Notes: generated from the sequence alone by a model not told the origin. Positions 37,102-46,499 are shown, counted from the stretch's first letter. The stretch is DNA of 64,000 nt from Bacillus mycoides (GCF_018742245.1 NZ_CP036132.1:4397001-4461000); one strand, 5' to 3'. Numbers and translations are program-made.

Positions 37102-37740
37102 TTAAGAAAATGGAACAAGCTGATTTCGCACGGCATATATGACTGCTTGTGAACGGCTTTTCACATTTAGTTTTCTGAAAATCTTATTTATATGGATTTT
37201 AACTGTCTTGTCACTGATATATAGAGCTTCAGCAATTTCCTTATTGCTAAAACCTTTGACCAATTCAAACAGTATTTCTTTTTCGCGCTCTGTTAGTTCA
37301 TTTTCATTTGATTCTGATTTCGTTTGCTGATGATATGTAATCAACTTTTTAGTCATACGCGGATGAATCACAGAATCTCCTTGTAATACCATTCGGATTG
37401 CCGCCACTACCTGCTCGGATGATGAATCCTTCAGTAAATAACCGTCTGCACCTGCCCGAAGAGCAGCCATCAAGTATTCATCATGTTCATACATAGTCAA
37501 TACGAGAACACGGCAGTTCGGATACTGATCTTTCACGAGTGATGTAGCCTCAATACCATTTTTCCCCGGTAAATTAATATCCATTAAAATACAATCAGGC
37601 CTACAATCTTCCACTTTCTTTACTACCTCATCCCCGGAAACAGCTTCTCCAACTACTCGCATATCAGATTCGAGTTCCAATATACTTCGAATTCCATCAC
37701 GCAAAACAGTATGATCATCCACTACTAATATTCGAATCAT
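37102..37740 (-). CDS. NarL/LuxR-type response regulator
   Basis: This 212-residue regulator has a receiver domain with phospho-acceptor Asp54 (ILMDINLPG), acidic VVDDH near residue 8, and a C-terminal LuxR-type helix-turn-helix (LTEREKEILFELVKGFSNKE to about 205). It overlaps the end of the kinase gene by 26 bases, so the two are translated together. Being next to the S8 protease and camelysin-like genes, it may control them; this is inference from position only. Confidence 0.88.
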   Translation of the reverse strand: MIRILVVDDHTVLRDGIRSILELESDMRVVGEAVSGDEVVKKVEDCRPDCILMDINLPGKNGIEATSLVKDQYPNCRVLVLTMYEHDEYLMAALRAGADGYLLKDSSSEQVVAAIRMVLQGDSVIHPRMTKKLITYHQQTKSESNENELTEREKEILFELVKGFSNKEIAEALYISDKTVKIHINKIFRKLNVKSRSQAVIYAVRNQLVPFS

Positions 37741-39574
37741 GATACTCCTCCCCCATTTCTGAATCTGGAATTAACAATGTGATTTCTGTACCTTTTCCTG
37801 CTGAACTATCAATCTGAAGGACAGCCCCTAGCTGTTCAGCCTGTTCATTCATATGTAATATACCATAATGCGGCTCATGCTTTGCTTTAATCATAGATTC
37901 AAAAAGAGAAAAGCCAATTCCGTTATCCTTTACCTTTAAAAGTACATGTTCCCGTTGATAGCTTAATAAAATGTCAACTTTATCTGCCTTTGCATGCTTT
38001 ATAATGTTCTGCAAGCTCTCCTGTAAAGTATCGAAAATAACTCGTTCTTTCGTAAAACTAAGTTTTCGAGAACGGCCTCTTTCATGATATGTAATGGCTA
38101 GACCATATTCTTGTTTTAAGGATTGAACTTTATTTATAATTGCTTGTTTTAGTCCTAATCTTTGTGTTGGATATGGCTTTAAAGCATAAATAGAATAACG
38201 AACTTCACTTAAACTCTTCCGTAATTTTTTTATGCTTGTATCTACCACTTGCTGCATGTCCTTTGGTCGATCTGCATATTTTTTCTGAGCTGACTCCATC
38301 TGAAATATCACTCCAGCCAATGCTTGTGCGATTCCATCGTGGATTTCACGAGCAATTCGATTTCTTTCTTCTAAAATCGTTCTTTTTTCCTGTTCAGAGA
38401 CGAGTGTCCGTGTTTTAAGCAAGCTACCTAATTGATTGGCAAACGTAGCTAAAGTCTGTACATCTTCAGTAATAAAACTCGCACTCCTGCTTTTCCCTGC
38501 CACAAACATTCCAACTAATTCATGATTTACCTTAAGAGGTAAATATACAAGCGAGCGCATAGTATTTTCAAACACTTCATCTCCCGGAGCCATACCTGTT
38601 TTCCAATCAGTAACAACAACAGTTTCTGATATCTCTTCAAACTTCTTATGCAGGTCAGAATAATTAGAAATATCACGACGTACTTTTCCATCCTTTAATA
38701 AAAGTGTCCAGTTCTCTTCATCTTTTGCCCATAAAACATATGCCTGTATTCCTAGAAATCCTTTCAGTGATTGTTTCATCTGCTGTAAGTTTCCGGCAGA
38801 TAATCCATGACTTAATTCCGTCGTAATGGAAAAAAGCTTATATAATCGTTCTTTTTCCACCCGTATTTGTCTAACGAAAGAGCTAATGATACAAATTGCC
38901 ACAAGCGGGAAAAAGAAGAATAGAACCATGATTTCATCCATCACTCCGCGATATCGGTAATCTAAAATATGTATAAGTGAAGAATAAAATAAACAAAAAC
39001 TCAAACTCAAGAGTACTAATATATTCTTTTTACGCCACTCTTCTAGCGGATAGGGCTGAGGAAGAAGTATGATTAAAAGATCGTAAAATAAACTGTTAAA
39101 AAGGCAAAGAAATGCGCTGAATAAAAACAAGCTTATAAATTTTTCATATAAAACTGAAAGATTCATTCCAGAAATAAAAAAAGAGAAACATCCACTGGAA
39201 AACCATTCTGCTAATACGATACTAAGAGCAAGTTGCGCACAATTAAATACCGTCCTTTGCATAGATAAGCGGCGAAACAATTGGATACATAACATCACAC
39301 CCACACACGAAACAACAGTTATATGCATCCCAAACTGCCAATTCATTGTATAAATAAGTGTAAGGCTGAGTGTGATTCCCCCTCTCCAAATGCGGATAGG
39401 AAAATACTCAGTAATTCCCATAAACATAATTAACAACAAAAGCAGTATAAGATGGGAAGGCATTTCACTTAAAAATAAGGAAATAATAACAGCAATTAAA
39501 CCAAGAAAAGAGATAGAATAAATATAAAAACTAGCTACTTGCTCTCTCATAGAAGTAAAATCTATCTTTTTCAA
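37715..39574 (-). CDS. NarL-partner sensor histidine kinase (HisKA_3, GAF)
   Basis: This 619-residue kinase has seven or eight N-terminal membrane segments (to about 235), a GAF-like domain (about 250-390), a HisKA_3 box ERNRIAREIHDGIAQALAG with the phospho-acceptor His near residue 411, and an HATPase domain with DNGIGF and GKGTEITL. The start is TTG at 39572-39574 after GGAGGG at six bases. A bcr1 copy begins 22 bases upstream, in the expected leader or promoter region. Sensed signal unknown; the many-helix sensor suggests a membrane or envelope cue. Confidence 0.87.
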   Translation of the reverse strand: MKKIDFTSMREQVASFYIYSISFLGLIAVIISLFLSEMPSHLILLLLLIMFMGITEYFPIRIWRGGITLSLTLIYTMNWQFGMHITVVSCVGVMLCIQLFRRLSMQRTVFNCAQLALSIVLAEWFSSGCFSFFISGMNLSVLYEKFISLFLFSAFLCLFNSLFYDLLIILLPQPYPLEEWRKKNILVLLSLSFCLFYSSLIHILDYRYRGVMDEIMVLFFFFPLVAICIISSFVRQIRVEKERLYKLFSITTELSHGLSAGNLQQMKQSLKGFLGIQAYVLWAKDEENWTLLLKDGKVRRDISNYSDLHKKFEEISETVVVTDWKTGMAPGDEVFENTMRSLVYLPLKVNHELVGMFVAGKSRSASFITEDVQTLATFANQLGSLLKTRTLVSEQEKRTILEERNRIAREIHDGIAQALAGVIFQMESAQKKYADRPKDMQQVVDTSIKKLRKSLSEVRYSIYALKPYPTQRLGLKQAIINKVQSLKQEYGLAITYHERGRSRKLSFTKERVIFDTLQESLQNIIKHAKADKVDILLSYQREHVLLKVKDNGIGFSLFESMIKAKHEPHYGILHMNEQAEQLGAVLQIDSSAGKGTEITLLIPDSEMGEEYHDSNISSG

Positions 39575-39595
39575 AACGATCCCTCCCTCAAAAAA

Positions 39596-39736
39596 TTTAT
39601 CCCGCTATTTACGGGCAGTAAGACTCCCACCTCAAAAGTCAGGTGGGAGCCCTGCTGCCCGTAAACGCCCGATTGGTGAAGGCTAATAATCAGTAGGGAA
39701 TGAACAAAACCCCAACTGATTATAGTTTCACTTTAT
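39596..39736 (-). repeat. bcr1-type repeat upstream of the kinase gene
   Basis: The copy runs TTTATCCCGC...TTTCACTTTAT with TTTAT at 39596-39600 and 39732-39736 (136-base period). It lacks about 18 bases of the GGCTGGAGCAAAG segment. Its orientation is the same as the copy at 32556. Confidence 0.92.
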
Positions 39737-40251
39737 TATCATCATTATCTACTAAAAAACCGGCACTGGCAAAATGAGAATGTTCCCATTAGCCAATAAC
39801 CGGTTGTGCGCTGTCCCTTAGAAGGGGTGACACAATATTAGTATAAAACAGGCCTCTCTATTCCGCTACCCATCAAATGTTATATTTGTAAATATATTCT
39901 ATGTTTATCGTATAGAACTAAAGATGTATATGAATCACTTTCATAATTGTTTGTGTGGAGCTGCTCCGCAACCAAACGTGACCTTTACTGGCTATTTACA
40001 ACGTGAAGGGAGTTTATTACACAATTATAAAATTTCGTTTACTAAATGATACATAAAGTGAAATATCGCTTTATTTCTATATTCATTATATCAAAAAGAC
40101 ACATAACTAAACAGACTTGTAATAAAAACCCATGAAAATTAAAATATGGTTATACAGTATTTTTACTGTATGATGATTTTAAGAAATTCCCCTTAAAATC
40201 AACTTACTCACATACCTTTATACAGTAATTGTTCCCCAATTTCTGTATATC
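39737..40251. other. Gene-free 515-bp interval
   Basis: No convincing gene is present. It holds an imperfect hairpin (AACCGGCACTGGC / GCCAATAACCGGTT, about 39766-39812), a short glycosyltransferase-like fragment (39972-40080), and TACAGTA half-sites including a palindrome at 40152-40171. The promoter of the downstream two-component operon, displaced by bcr1, should lie here or within the repeat. Confidence 0.6.
39972..40050 (+). pseudogene. Possible glycosyltransferase fragment
   Basis: The plus strand encodes NVTFTGYLQREGS, matching NVTFTGYLQGVDL of the GT4 enzyme at 30428-31573, with about 24 of 28 bases identical in the core. No other part of such a gene is visible, so it would be a small duplicated scrap. 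Confidence 0.35.
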
Positions 40252-40283
40252 AAAAAACCTTTCATTCATTTGAAAGGTTTTTT
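40252..40283 (-). terminator. Terminator of moaB-mobA
   Basis: AAAAAACCTTTCA and its complement TGAAAGGTTTTTT form a stem overlapping the mobA stop. Confidence 0.85.
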
Positions 40284-40864
40284 TGAACCTGTACATATTC
40301 TTCTTTCGTATTCACATTTATAAACCATTCTGCATTTGCTTGTACATCTTCTCCGGCAACATATTTCACATTACATTGTGATAAAAGCTGCCCCATGCTT
40401 CTTTTCTCTTCCTGAAGTAAAGTGTAAATCTTCTCTTTCACACGGTTATGATACGCCGCAAGTAACGGTTGTTTTCTTCCATTAATAATAGGCACAACCG
40501 CATCACACTCATCACTCGTTTGTTCTAATAAAATAGTAAACCACTCTTGCGAAACATTTGGTGCATCGCAAGGCATAATAGCGTACCAATCTGCTTCGAT
40601 ATATTCCATTCCTGATACAATTCCAGCAAGCGGGCCGTTTCCTTTATAATGTGGAATATCTTCTATAACGGGAACTTGTACTAATTGCTCCACTCGCTCT
40701 TTTATATCAGAATGACTAATGACTACAACTTCTTGAAGCGTACTTGTCATCACTTTCAAAATATGCTCAACAAAAGTACTCCCACCCCAGCTCGCTAATG
40801 CTTTGGGCTCACCGAATCTACTCGACATACCTCCTGCTAATACAATTCCAGCCCACTTACTCAT
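40262..40864 (-). CDS. mobA: Molybdenum cofactor guanylyltransferase MobA
   Basis: This 200-residue protein starts with the nucleotidyltransferase signature [15 protein letters not shown] (about residues 9-23). MobA couples GMP to molybdopterin to make the MGD cofactor. The ATG overlaps the moaB stop by 4 bases, showing translational coupling. A terminator overlaps its 3' end. Confidence 0.92.
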   Translation of the reverse strand: MSKWAGIVLAGGMSSRFGEPKALASWGGSTFVEHILKVMTSTLQEVVVISHSDIKERVEQLVQVPVIEDIPHYKGNGPLAGIVSGMEYIEADWYAIMPCDAPNVSQEWFTILLEQTSDECDAVVPIINGRKQPLLAAYHNRVKEKIYTLLQEEKRSMGQLLSQCNVKYVAGEDVQANAEWFINVNTKEEYVQVQKNLSNE

Positions 40865-41370
40865 TGGCGATGCAGCTCAAATGTAATATGACCTAATTCC
40901 GGTAAAATTAACTTATTCATCGCAAGACGAACCGCTCCGCTAGACCCTGGCATTGAAAAGACAACTTTACGCCCGATTGTACCGCCGATTGCTCTACTTA
41001 ACATCGCACTACTTCCGATATCTTCTAAGTAACTTATCATACGGAACAACTCACCAAATCCAACAATTTCTTTATCTAATAACACTGACACTGCCTCAAT
41101 CGTTACATCACGTTTCGTAATACCAGTTCCGCCATTGGTTAGTACGACATCAACATCTTCCCTATGATAACCAGCTAACACAGCCTGCTGAATACTTTCT
41201 TTATCATCTTTCACAATTTCATAAGAGGTCACTTTATGTCCTGCTTCTATTAATAATGTATGTAACAATTGACCACTCTTATCCGTCTCTTCCGTACGTG
41301 TATCGGAAATCGTCACGATCTTACAACGCACTTCTTTTGGCGCTTGTTTTTTATGTTCAGTTACACTCAT
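40861..41370 (-). CDS. moaB: Molybdenum cofactor biosynthesis protein MoaB
   Basis: This 169-residue protein has the MoaB/Mog pattern: [33 protein letters not shown] and [14 protein letters not shown]. MoaB adenylylates molybdopterin before molybdate insertion. GGGGAAGATG precedes the ATG. It heads a two-gene operon with mobA. moaA lies at the far left of the window, so the pathway is dispersed. Confidence 0.93.
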   Translation of the reverse strand: MSVTEHKKQAPKEVRCKIVTISDTRTEETDKSGQLLHTLLIEAGHKVTSYEIVKDDKESIQQAVLAGYHREDVDVVLTNGGTGITKRDVTIEAVSVLLDKEIVGFGELFRMISYLEDIGSSAMLSRAIGGTIGRKVVFSMPGSSGAVRLAMNKLILPELGHITFELHRQ

Positions 41371-41502
41371 TTTTCATCTTCCCCTTCTTAAAAGCTTTTC
41401 TTCATTTTATCATACATATCTTTACACAATTATGTATGAAGCCACCGATACGCCATGATACAATATAAGTATTAACACCCATAAAAAGGAATTTGAATAG
41501 GT

Positions 41503-41595
41503 ATGCTATTTCCATTTCTTATACTCCTAGCTTTCACATCATTAGCTACTATTTATCTCTTCTTATGTTTTCTACATAATAGGTTTAGTTTTTAA
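41503..41595 (+). CDS. Possible 30-residue hydrophobic peptide
   Basis: The frame encodes MLFPFLILLAFTSLATIYLF plus ten more residues ending HNRFSF. It is a single membrane helix. AAGGA lies 12 bases upstream, a little far. It could be real given two small genes directly downstream, or a chance frame. Confidence 0.35.
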   Translation: MLFPFLILLAFTSLATIYLFLCFLHNRFSF

Positions 41596-41631
41596 ATTTA
41601 CAATACAAAATAATTCGGAGGTTCACATACT

Positions 41632-41811
41632 ATGGAACTTTATAAAAAATTAACAACGACATTCATCCTCTTATTTGTCGCTTCCATCACTGTCGGCTTT
41701 TCTTTAAAAGGCGCAATTCCATACGCTACATTAGTGAGTATTATATTCGCAACGCTATTTTTACTGAGCAGTGCTTTTTGCGCAGGAAAAGCGCGTCAAC
41801 TGAAAGGTTGA
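41632..41811 (+). CDS. Small two-helix membrane protein
   Basis: This 59-residue protein (MELYKKLTTTFILLFVASIT...) has two hydrophobic segments (about 9-24 and 32-50) and a basic tail. CGGAGG precedes the ATG by ten bases. Its stop codon is 6 bases before the next ATG, so it is coupled to the downstream zinc-ribbon gene. Family unknown. Confidence 0.6.
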   Translation: MELYKKLTTTFILLFVASITVGFSLKGAIPYATLVSIIFATLFLLSSAFCAGKARQLKG

Positions 41812-41817
41812 TTGTCT

Positions 41818-42000
41818 ATGTTCCGTAAGAAACCAATTCTTTGTAAATTATGTGAAAAGGAAATACAAACGTATGAAAAAACATGGATTCACATGCCATT
41901 TCCAGCAAGTGGTATGACAAATATGAAGAAGTATATTGAGCTAGACGGGGAAGTTTATTGTAGTTCTTGCATTCAAGTAGTAAATAAAGTGAAACTTTAA
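41818..42000 (+). CDS. Small zinc-ribbon-like protein with bcr1-derived C-terminus
   Basis: This 60-residue protein has two CxxC pairs, CKLC at residues 9-12 and CSSC near 50-53, fitting a small treble-clef or zinc-ribbon fold. ATG at 41818 has AAAGG ten bases upstream; TTG at 41812 is less likely. The last five codons (NKVKL region) and stop lie inside a bcr1 copy that begins at 41984, so the original C-terminus was replaced or cut by the insertion. Confidence 0.65.
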   Translation: MFRKKPILCKLCEKEIQTYEKTWIHMPFPASGMTNMKKYIELDGEVYCSSCIQVVNKVKL

Positions 42001-42135
42001 TCAGTGGGGGTTTTGTTCTTCCCCACTGATTATTAGCCTTCACCAATCGGGCTTTTATGGGCATTTAGCCTCCTACCTAACTTTTTTGCTTTAATTTTGA
42101 GGTGGGAGGCTTACTGCCCGTTAATGCGGGATAAA
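41984..42135 (+). repeat. bcr1-type repeat, full-length, overlapping the zinc-ribbon gene
   Basis: The copy starts ATAAAGTGAAACTTTAATC (41984) and ends GCGGGATAAA (42135), with ATAAA at both ends and a 147-base period. It has the CAGTGGGGG/CCCCACTG arms. It extends from inside the small gene to just short of the metK terminator. Confidence 0.93.
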
Positions 42136-42142
42136 ACTAAAT

Positions 42143-42178
42143 AAAAAAAGCTTTGCGACACGCGCAAAGCTTCTTTTT
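42143..42178 (-). terminator. Terminator of metK
   Basis: AGCTTTGCG and CGCAAAGCT form a stem with T-run on the minus strand, directly after the metK stop. Confidence 0.85.
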
Positions 42179-42184
42179 CATATA

Positions 42185-43384
42185 TTATAGACCAGCTTGC
42201 TCTTTTAAAGTAGCTGCTTTGTCTGTACGTTCCCATGTAAGATCTACATCAGTACGTCCGAAGTGGCCGTAAGCTGCTGTTTGTTTGTAAATTGGGCGAC
42301 GTAAGTCTAGCATTTTAATAATACCAGCTGGGCGAAGATCGAAGTTGTTACGAACTAGTTCCACTAGTACGTCTTCAGATACTTTACCAGTGCCAAATGT
42401 ATCAACTGAAATTGATACTGGTTGCGCTACGCCGATTGCGTATGCAAGTTGTACTTCTGCTTTGTCAGCAAGACCAGCTGCTACGATGTTTTTCGCAACA
42501 TAACGAGCTGCATATGCTGCTGAACGGTCAACTTTCGTTGCATCTTTACCAGAGAATGCACCACCGCCATGGCGAGCGTATCCACCGTAAGTATCAACGA
42601 TGATTTTACGTCCTGTTAAACCAGCATCACCTTGTGGTCCACCAATTACGAAACGGCCAGTTGGGTTAATGAAGAATTTCGTTTCTCCATCCATTAATTC
42701 TGCTGGAACTACAGCTTTAATTACATGTTCTTTTAAATCGCGATCGATTTCTTCCCATGTAACATCTGGATGATGCTGTGTAGAAATTACAATTGTATCC
42801 ACACGTACAGGTTTACCATTTTCATCATACTCAACTGTAACTTGCGTTTTTCCATCCGGACGTAAGTATGATAATGTGTCATCTTTACGTACTTCAGTTA
42901 AACGACGAGCTAATTTGTGAGCAAGCGAGATTGGAAGTGGCATTAATTCTTGTGTTTCATTACATGCGAAGCCAAACATTAAACCTTGGTCTCCTGCACC
43001 AATTGCCTCAATCTCAGCGTCAGTCATTAGACCTTCGCGTGCTTCTAGCGCTTGGTCAACACCCATAGCGATGTCAGCAGATTGCTCATCGATAGATGTT
43101 AAAACTGCACAAGTTTCTGCATCGAATCCATATTTTGCGCGTGTGTAACCAATGCCTTGAATTGTTTCACGAACGATTTTTGGAATATCTACGTAAGTAG
43201 AAGTCGTAATTTCCCCCGCTACCAATACTAAACCAGTTGTTACAGTTGTTTCACAAGCTACACGTGCATTTGCGTCCTTTGCTAAGATCGCATCTAAAAT
43301 TGAATCAGAAATTTGGTCACAAATTTTATCTGGATGTCCTTCAGTTACAGACTCAGATGTGAACAGATGACGTTTTTTTGTCAT
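42185..43384 (-). CDS. metK: S-adenosylmethionine synthetase
   Basis: This 399-residue enzyme makes SAM from methionine and ATP. It has [20 protein letters not shown] at the N-terminus, [12 protein letters not shown] (about 118-129) and the P-loop-like [19 protein letters not shown] (about 270-290). GGAGGTTTACC precedes the ATG. Length and motifs are those of standard MetK. A SAM-I riboswitch upstream controls it. Confidence 0.98.
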   Translation of the reverse strand: MTKKRHLFTSESVTEGHPDKICDQISDSILDAILAKDANARVACETTVTTGLVLVAGEITTSTYVDIPKIVRETIQGIGYTRAKYGFDAETCAVLTSIDEQSADIAMGVDQALEAREGLMTDAEIEAIGAGDQGLMFGFACNETQELMPLPISLAHKLARRLTEVRKDDTLSYLRPDGKTQVTVEYDENGKPVRVDTIVISTQHHPDVTWEEIDRDLKEHVIKAVVPAELMDGETKFFINPTGRFVIGGPQGDAGLTGRKIIVDTYGGYARHGGGAFSGKDATKVDRSAAYAARYVAKNIVAAGLADKAEVQLAYAIGVAQPVSISVDTFGTGKVSEDVLVELVRNNFDLRPAGIIKMLDLRRPIYKQTAAYGHFGRTDVDLTWERTDKAATLKEQAGL

Positions 43385-43481
43385 GTGGTAAACCTCCCTA
43401 CAGTAATTGTATATATTGTACGGAACTCATCCTTAATTTGCCACAAACTGCGACATACATTTATTCTCCCACACAAGCATA

Positions 43482-43676
43482 CAGAAAAACCTTTCCTACT
43501 TAACATAGAGGAAAGGTTTAATTTGCTACTTGCATACTGCTTTTTGCCCTTTGCTCTTATCGTTCGAGACCGTTAGCCTCGCACAGGTTTTAGCACCTAT
43601 TCACCTGTATTTACCACTACAAGTGAGGTTGCTGGGCTTCATCGGGCCTGTCCCTCCGCCAGCTCGGGATAAGAGA
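43482..43676 (-). promoter_or_regulatory. SAM-I (S-box) riboswitch of metK
   Basis: On the minus strand the aptamer runs 43676-43553: P1 strand CTCTTATCCCGAG, the conserved GGCGGAGGGACAGGCCCGAT, GAAGCCCAGCAACC, and the closing CGATAAGAG. An intrinsic terminator follows at 43519-43482 (AAACCTTTCCT / AGGAAAGGTTT plus T-run). High SAM would stabilise the aptamer and terminate transcription before metK. Confidence 0.96.
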
Positions 43677-43903
43677 GTATCCGTCCCAACCTATACTAAA
43701 GAAATGATATTCATTTGTCAATTAATATTCACATTTTCCTGAAAGTTTTTCTCAATACGCATAGAATGAAATATTAATAAGGAAATGATACATTCACACA
43801 AACAAAAATAAATAAATAGTATACATTATTTATATAATTGTGTTATACTCTTGATGGGGATTACGAGAAATATTTCATTAAATGAAAAGGATGGTATATA
43901 AAT

Positions 43904-45490
43904 ATGAGTACTGTGAATGTCCAAATTGGTTTACATGAATTATTGAACGGAAGCAATGCACAGATTCAATTAAGTGTTCCGCAATTAGTGGAAAAAGTAT
44001 TAATGCGAAACGAAGGGAAATTAACTTCTACTGGTGCCGTTTCTGCTTCAACAGGAAAATACACAGGACGTTCTCCTAAAGATAAATTTATTGTGAAGGA
44101 AGCATCGGTTGCTGACAAAATTGCTTGGGGAGCCGTGAACCAACCGATCTCTGAAGAACATTTTAATAAATTATATATAAAAGTTTTAGAATACTTAAAA
44201 GAAAAAGAAGAGTTATTCATCTTCAAAGGATTTGCTGGCGCTGATCGCAACTATCGCCTACCAATTCAAGTTGTTAACGAATATGCATGGCATAATTTGT
44301 TCGTACATCAATTATTTATTCGTCCAAATGAAGAAGAATTAGCAACTCACGAATCAGAGTTCACAATTGTTTCTGCACCAAACTTCAAAGCAGATCCAGC
44401 AATTGACGGTACAAATTCTGAAGCATTCATTATGGTTTCATTCGAAAAACGTATCGTACTAATCGGTGGTACAGAATACGCTGGAGAAATGAAAAAATCA
44501 ATCTTCTCTATTATGAACTTCTTACTACCTGAACAAGACATTCTTTCTATGCACTGTTCTTCAAACGTAGGCGAAGAAGGCGACGTAGCACTATTCTTCG
44601 GTTTATCTGGAACAGGCAAAACAACATTATCTGCTGATCCAAACCGTAAATTAATCGGTGACGATGAGCACGGTTGGTCTGATAACGGTGTATTCAATAT
44701 TGAAGGCGGTTGCTATGCAAAATGTGTAAACCTTTCTCATGAGAAAGAGCCACAAATCTTCGATGCAATCAAATTTGGTTCCGTTTTAGAAAACGTTGTC
44801 ATTGACGGTCAAACACGCATCGCCGACTATAACGATACTACTTTAACAGAAAATACACGTGCTGCATACCCTATGCATGCGATTGACAATATCGTACTGC
44901 CAAGTGTTGCAGGACATCCAAATACAATTATTTTCTTAACTGCTGATGCATCAGGCGTATTGCCTCCAATCAGTAAGTTATCAAAAGAGCAAGCTATGTA
45001 CCATTTCTTAAGCGGTTACACTAGTAAACTAGCAGGAACAGAGCGCGGTGTTACATCTCCGCAAGCTACATTCTCTACTTGCTTCGGTTCACCATTCTTA
45101 CCGCTTGATGCATCTCGTTATGCTGAAATGCTTGGTGAAAAAATCGAGAAACATAATGCAAAAGTATTCTTAGTAAACACTGGCTGGACTGGTGGCGAAT
45201 ACGGTGTTGGTAAACGTATGAACTTAGGTTACACTCGTGCAATGATTCAAGCAGCACTAAGCGGTGAACTTGCTAAAGCTGAAACTGCAAAACACGACAT
45301 CTTTGGCCTTGAAGTACCTTGTCACGTTCCAGGTGTACCTGACGAAGTATTAATGCCTGAACAAACTTGGGCTGATAAAGATGCTTACAAAGCGAAAGCA
45401 ATTGAGCTTGCAAACGAATTTAAAGAAAACTTCAAAAAATTCGATAGCGTTTCTGAAGATATTATTAACTTAGGCGGTCCAATCGCTTAA
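43904..45490 (+). CDS. pckA: Phosphoenolpyruvate carboxykinase (ATP)
   Basis: This 528-residue enzyme converts oxaloacetate plus ATP to PEP, the first committed step of gluconeogenesis. The P-loop [11 protein letters not shown] (residues 233-243), the ACIDG-type ATP site region, GDDEHGWSD and NTGWTGG are present. AAAGGATGG precedes the ATG. Length matches bacterial ATP-type PckA. It is divergent from metK; its upstream region (43677-43903) holds the riboswitch start on one side and no other gene. It is usually glucose-repressed (CcpN in B. subtilis), but no operator was identified here. Confidence 0.97.
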   Translation: MSTVNVQIGLHELLNGSNAQIQLSVPQLVEKVLMRNEGKLTSTGAVSASTGKYTGRSPKDKFIVKEASVADKIAWGAVNQPISEEHFNKLYIKVLEYLKEKEELFIFKGFAGADRNYRLPIQVVNEYAWHNLFVHQLFIRPNEEELATHESEFTIVSAPNFKADPAIDGTNSEAFIMVSFEKRIVLIGGTEYAGEMKKSIFSIMNFLLPEQDILSMHCSSNVGEEGDVALFFGLSGTGKTTLSADPNRKLIGDDEHGWSDNGVFNIEGGCYAKCVNLSHEKEPQIFDAIKFGSVLENVVIDGQTRIADYNDTTLTENTRAAYPMHAIDNIVLPSVAGHPNTIIFLTADASGVLPPISKLSKEQAMYHFLSGYTSKLAGTERGVTSPQATFSTCFGSPFLPLDASRYAEMLGEKIEKHNAKVFLVNTGWTGGEYGVGKRMNLGYTRAMIQAALSGELAKAETAKHDIFGLEVPCHVPGVPDEVLMPEQTWADKDAYKAKAIELANEFKENFKKFDSVSEDIINLGGPIA

Positions 45491-45532
45491 TTACAAATTT
45501 TCTGTTGGAATAACCCTTTTACTCATATGAAT

Positions 45533-45605
45533 AAGTGTCGTGTAACCGTAAAGTTCCGCGTACTCACCGACAAAACCCAATGCGGCTTAACGGTTATACA
45601 CACTT
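45533..45605. repeat. Long imperfect inverted repeat downstream of pckA
   Basis: AAGTGTCGTGTAACCGT and ACGGTTATACACACTT pair imperfectly, with an inner TTCCGC / GCGG pairing, over 73 bases. No T-run follows on either strand. It may be a structured RNA element or an old repeat. Confidence 0.5.
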
Positions 45606-45610
45606 ACATA

Positions 45611-45646
45611 AAAAGAAGCTTACGTAAAAAACGTAAGCTTCTTTCT
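45611..45646 (+). terminator. Terminator of pckA
   Basis: AAAGAAGCTTACGT and ACGTAAGCTTCTTT form a perfect stem around five A residues, followed by a short T-rich stretch. Confidence 0.85.
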
Positions 45647-45802
45647 ATATCTTATATAAAGTGAAACGTTAATCTCTTCATCTGTGACTTAGCTCATAAA
45701 ATTGCATACCAACACTCATAAACTTACAGAAAATTCATTTTATAATCATTCATTTTTAGTTTTTTATGATAAAATTGACATATACAGGAAAGGGTGAGGC
45801 CT

Positions 45803-46000
45803 ATGAAAAATTTTTCTCGTACAGGAAAAATTTTATTCAGTTATGGAGCGATTCAAATGTTTTGGGGACTTGTAATGCTTAACGTTAATTTATTTGAGCA
45901 TACAAGTGAAACGATAAAATACGTTATTCTAATTACCGGAATAGTTTGTTGTATTGTATCCAACTCTTTTAAAGAACCTAAGAGTCATACTAATACGTGA
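45803..46000 (+). CDS. Small two-helix membrane protein
   Basis: This 65-residue protein has two hydrophobic segments (about 9-26 and 38-54) and a hydrophilic tail. AAGGGTGAGG precedes ATG at 45803; the in-frame GTG at 45794 is less likely. The family is not recognised. It stands alone after the pckA terminator region. Confidence 0.55.
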   Translation: MKNFSRTGKILFSYGAIQMFWGLVMLNVNLFEHTSETIKYVILITGIVCCIVSNSFKEPKSHTNT

Positions 46001-46115
46001 TTGCATGTTAACTTATTGGGAGCAGAAACCTGCATTTTATGCAAAGTTACGCTTCCTGTTGTACTACCCCTCGCCAGATCCTCTATTCCATCTAAAAAGA
46101 GGCTTTTTATCTTTT

Positions 46116-46499
46116 TTAGCTCTTTGATAATTCTTCTTCATCTTTCATACTATAATACCCTAAATTAACAACGATTAAGAAATAACCACCCATAATCCCA
46201 ACTGCAAATGCCCACATAACCATATGGTGCTCAATTTCGTACATAATAATTGCACCAAGGATCGCCGCTGCGTAGCGATTAAACATACCAAGCGTCGGCG
46301 CTTTCGTCTTCTTTACGATACTATCTCCAAGTTTTTCGATACGCCTTCCTAAAATCCAAACACAATACATGCTTACAATAAGTCCAATTCCTGCACCTAG
46401 AAAATGTGCTGAAAACGGTGTTAACATCCAGCCTAATAACAGAATACCTAGTAGATAATACGATTGAATTTTAAACGACCTTAATGACATACTAATCAT
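46116..46499 (-). CDS. AtpI-like four-helix membrane protein
   Basis: This 127-residue protein has four hydrophobic segments and LGAGIGLIVSMYCVWILGRR, which resembles the ATP synthase subunit I family (AtpI), Mg2+/Na+-linked assembly factors of F1Fo. No atp genes are nearby, so it would be a paralogue away from the atp operon. GGGGAG precedes the ATG. It may instead be an unrelated small membrane protein. Confidence 0.55.
   Translation of the reverse strand: MISMSLRSFKIQSYYLLGILLLGWMLTPFSAHFLGAGIGLIVSMYCVWILGRRIEKLGDSIVKKTKAPTLGMFNRYAAAILGAIIMYEIEHHMVMWAFAVGIMGGYFLIVVNLGYYSMKDEEELSKS

Noticed and set aside
45655..45674. Seventh bcr1 copy (ATAAAGTGAAACGTTAATC)
   Set aside because: Only the first 19 bases match; no other end or core is present, so at most a scrap.
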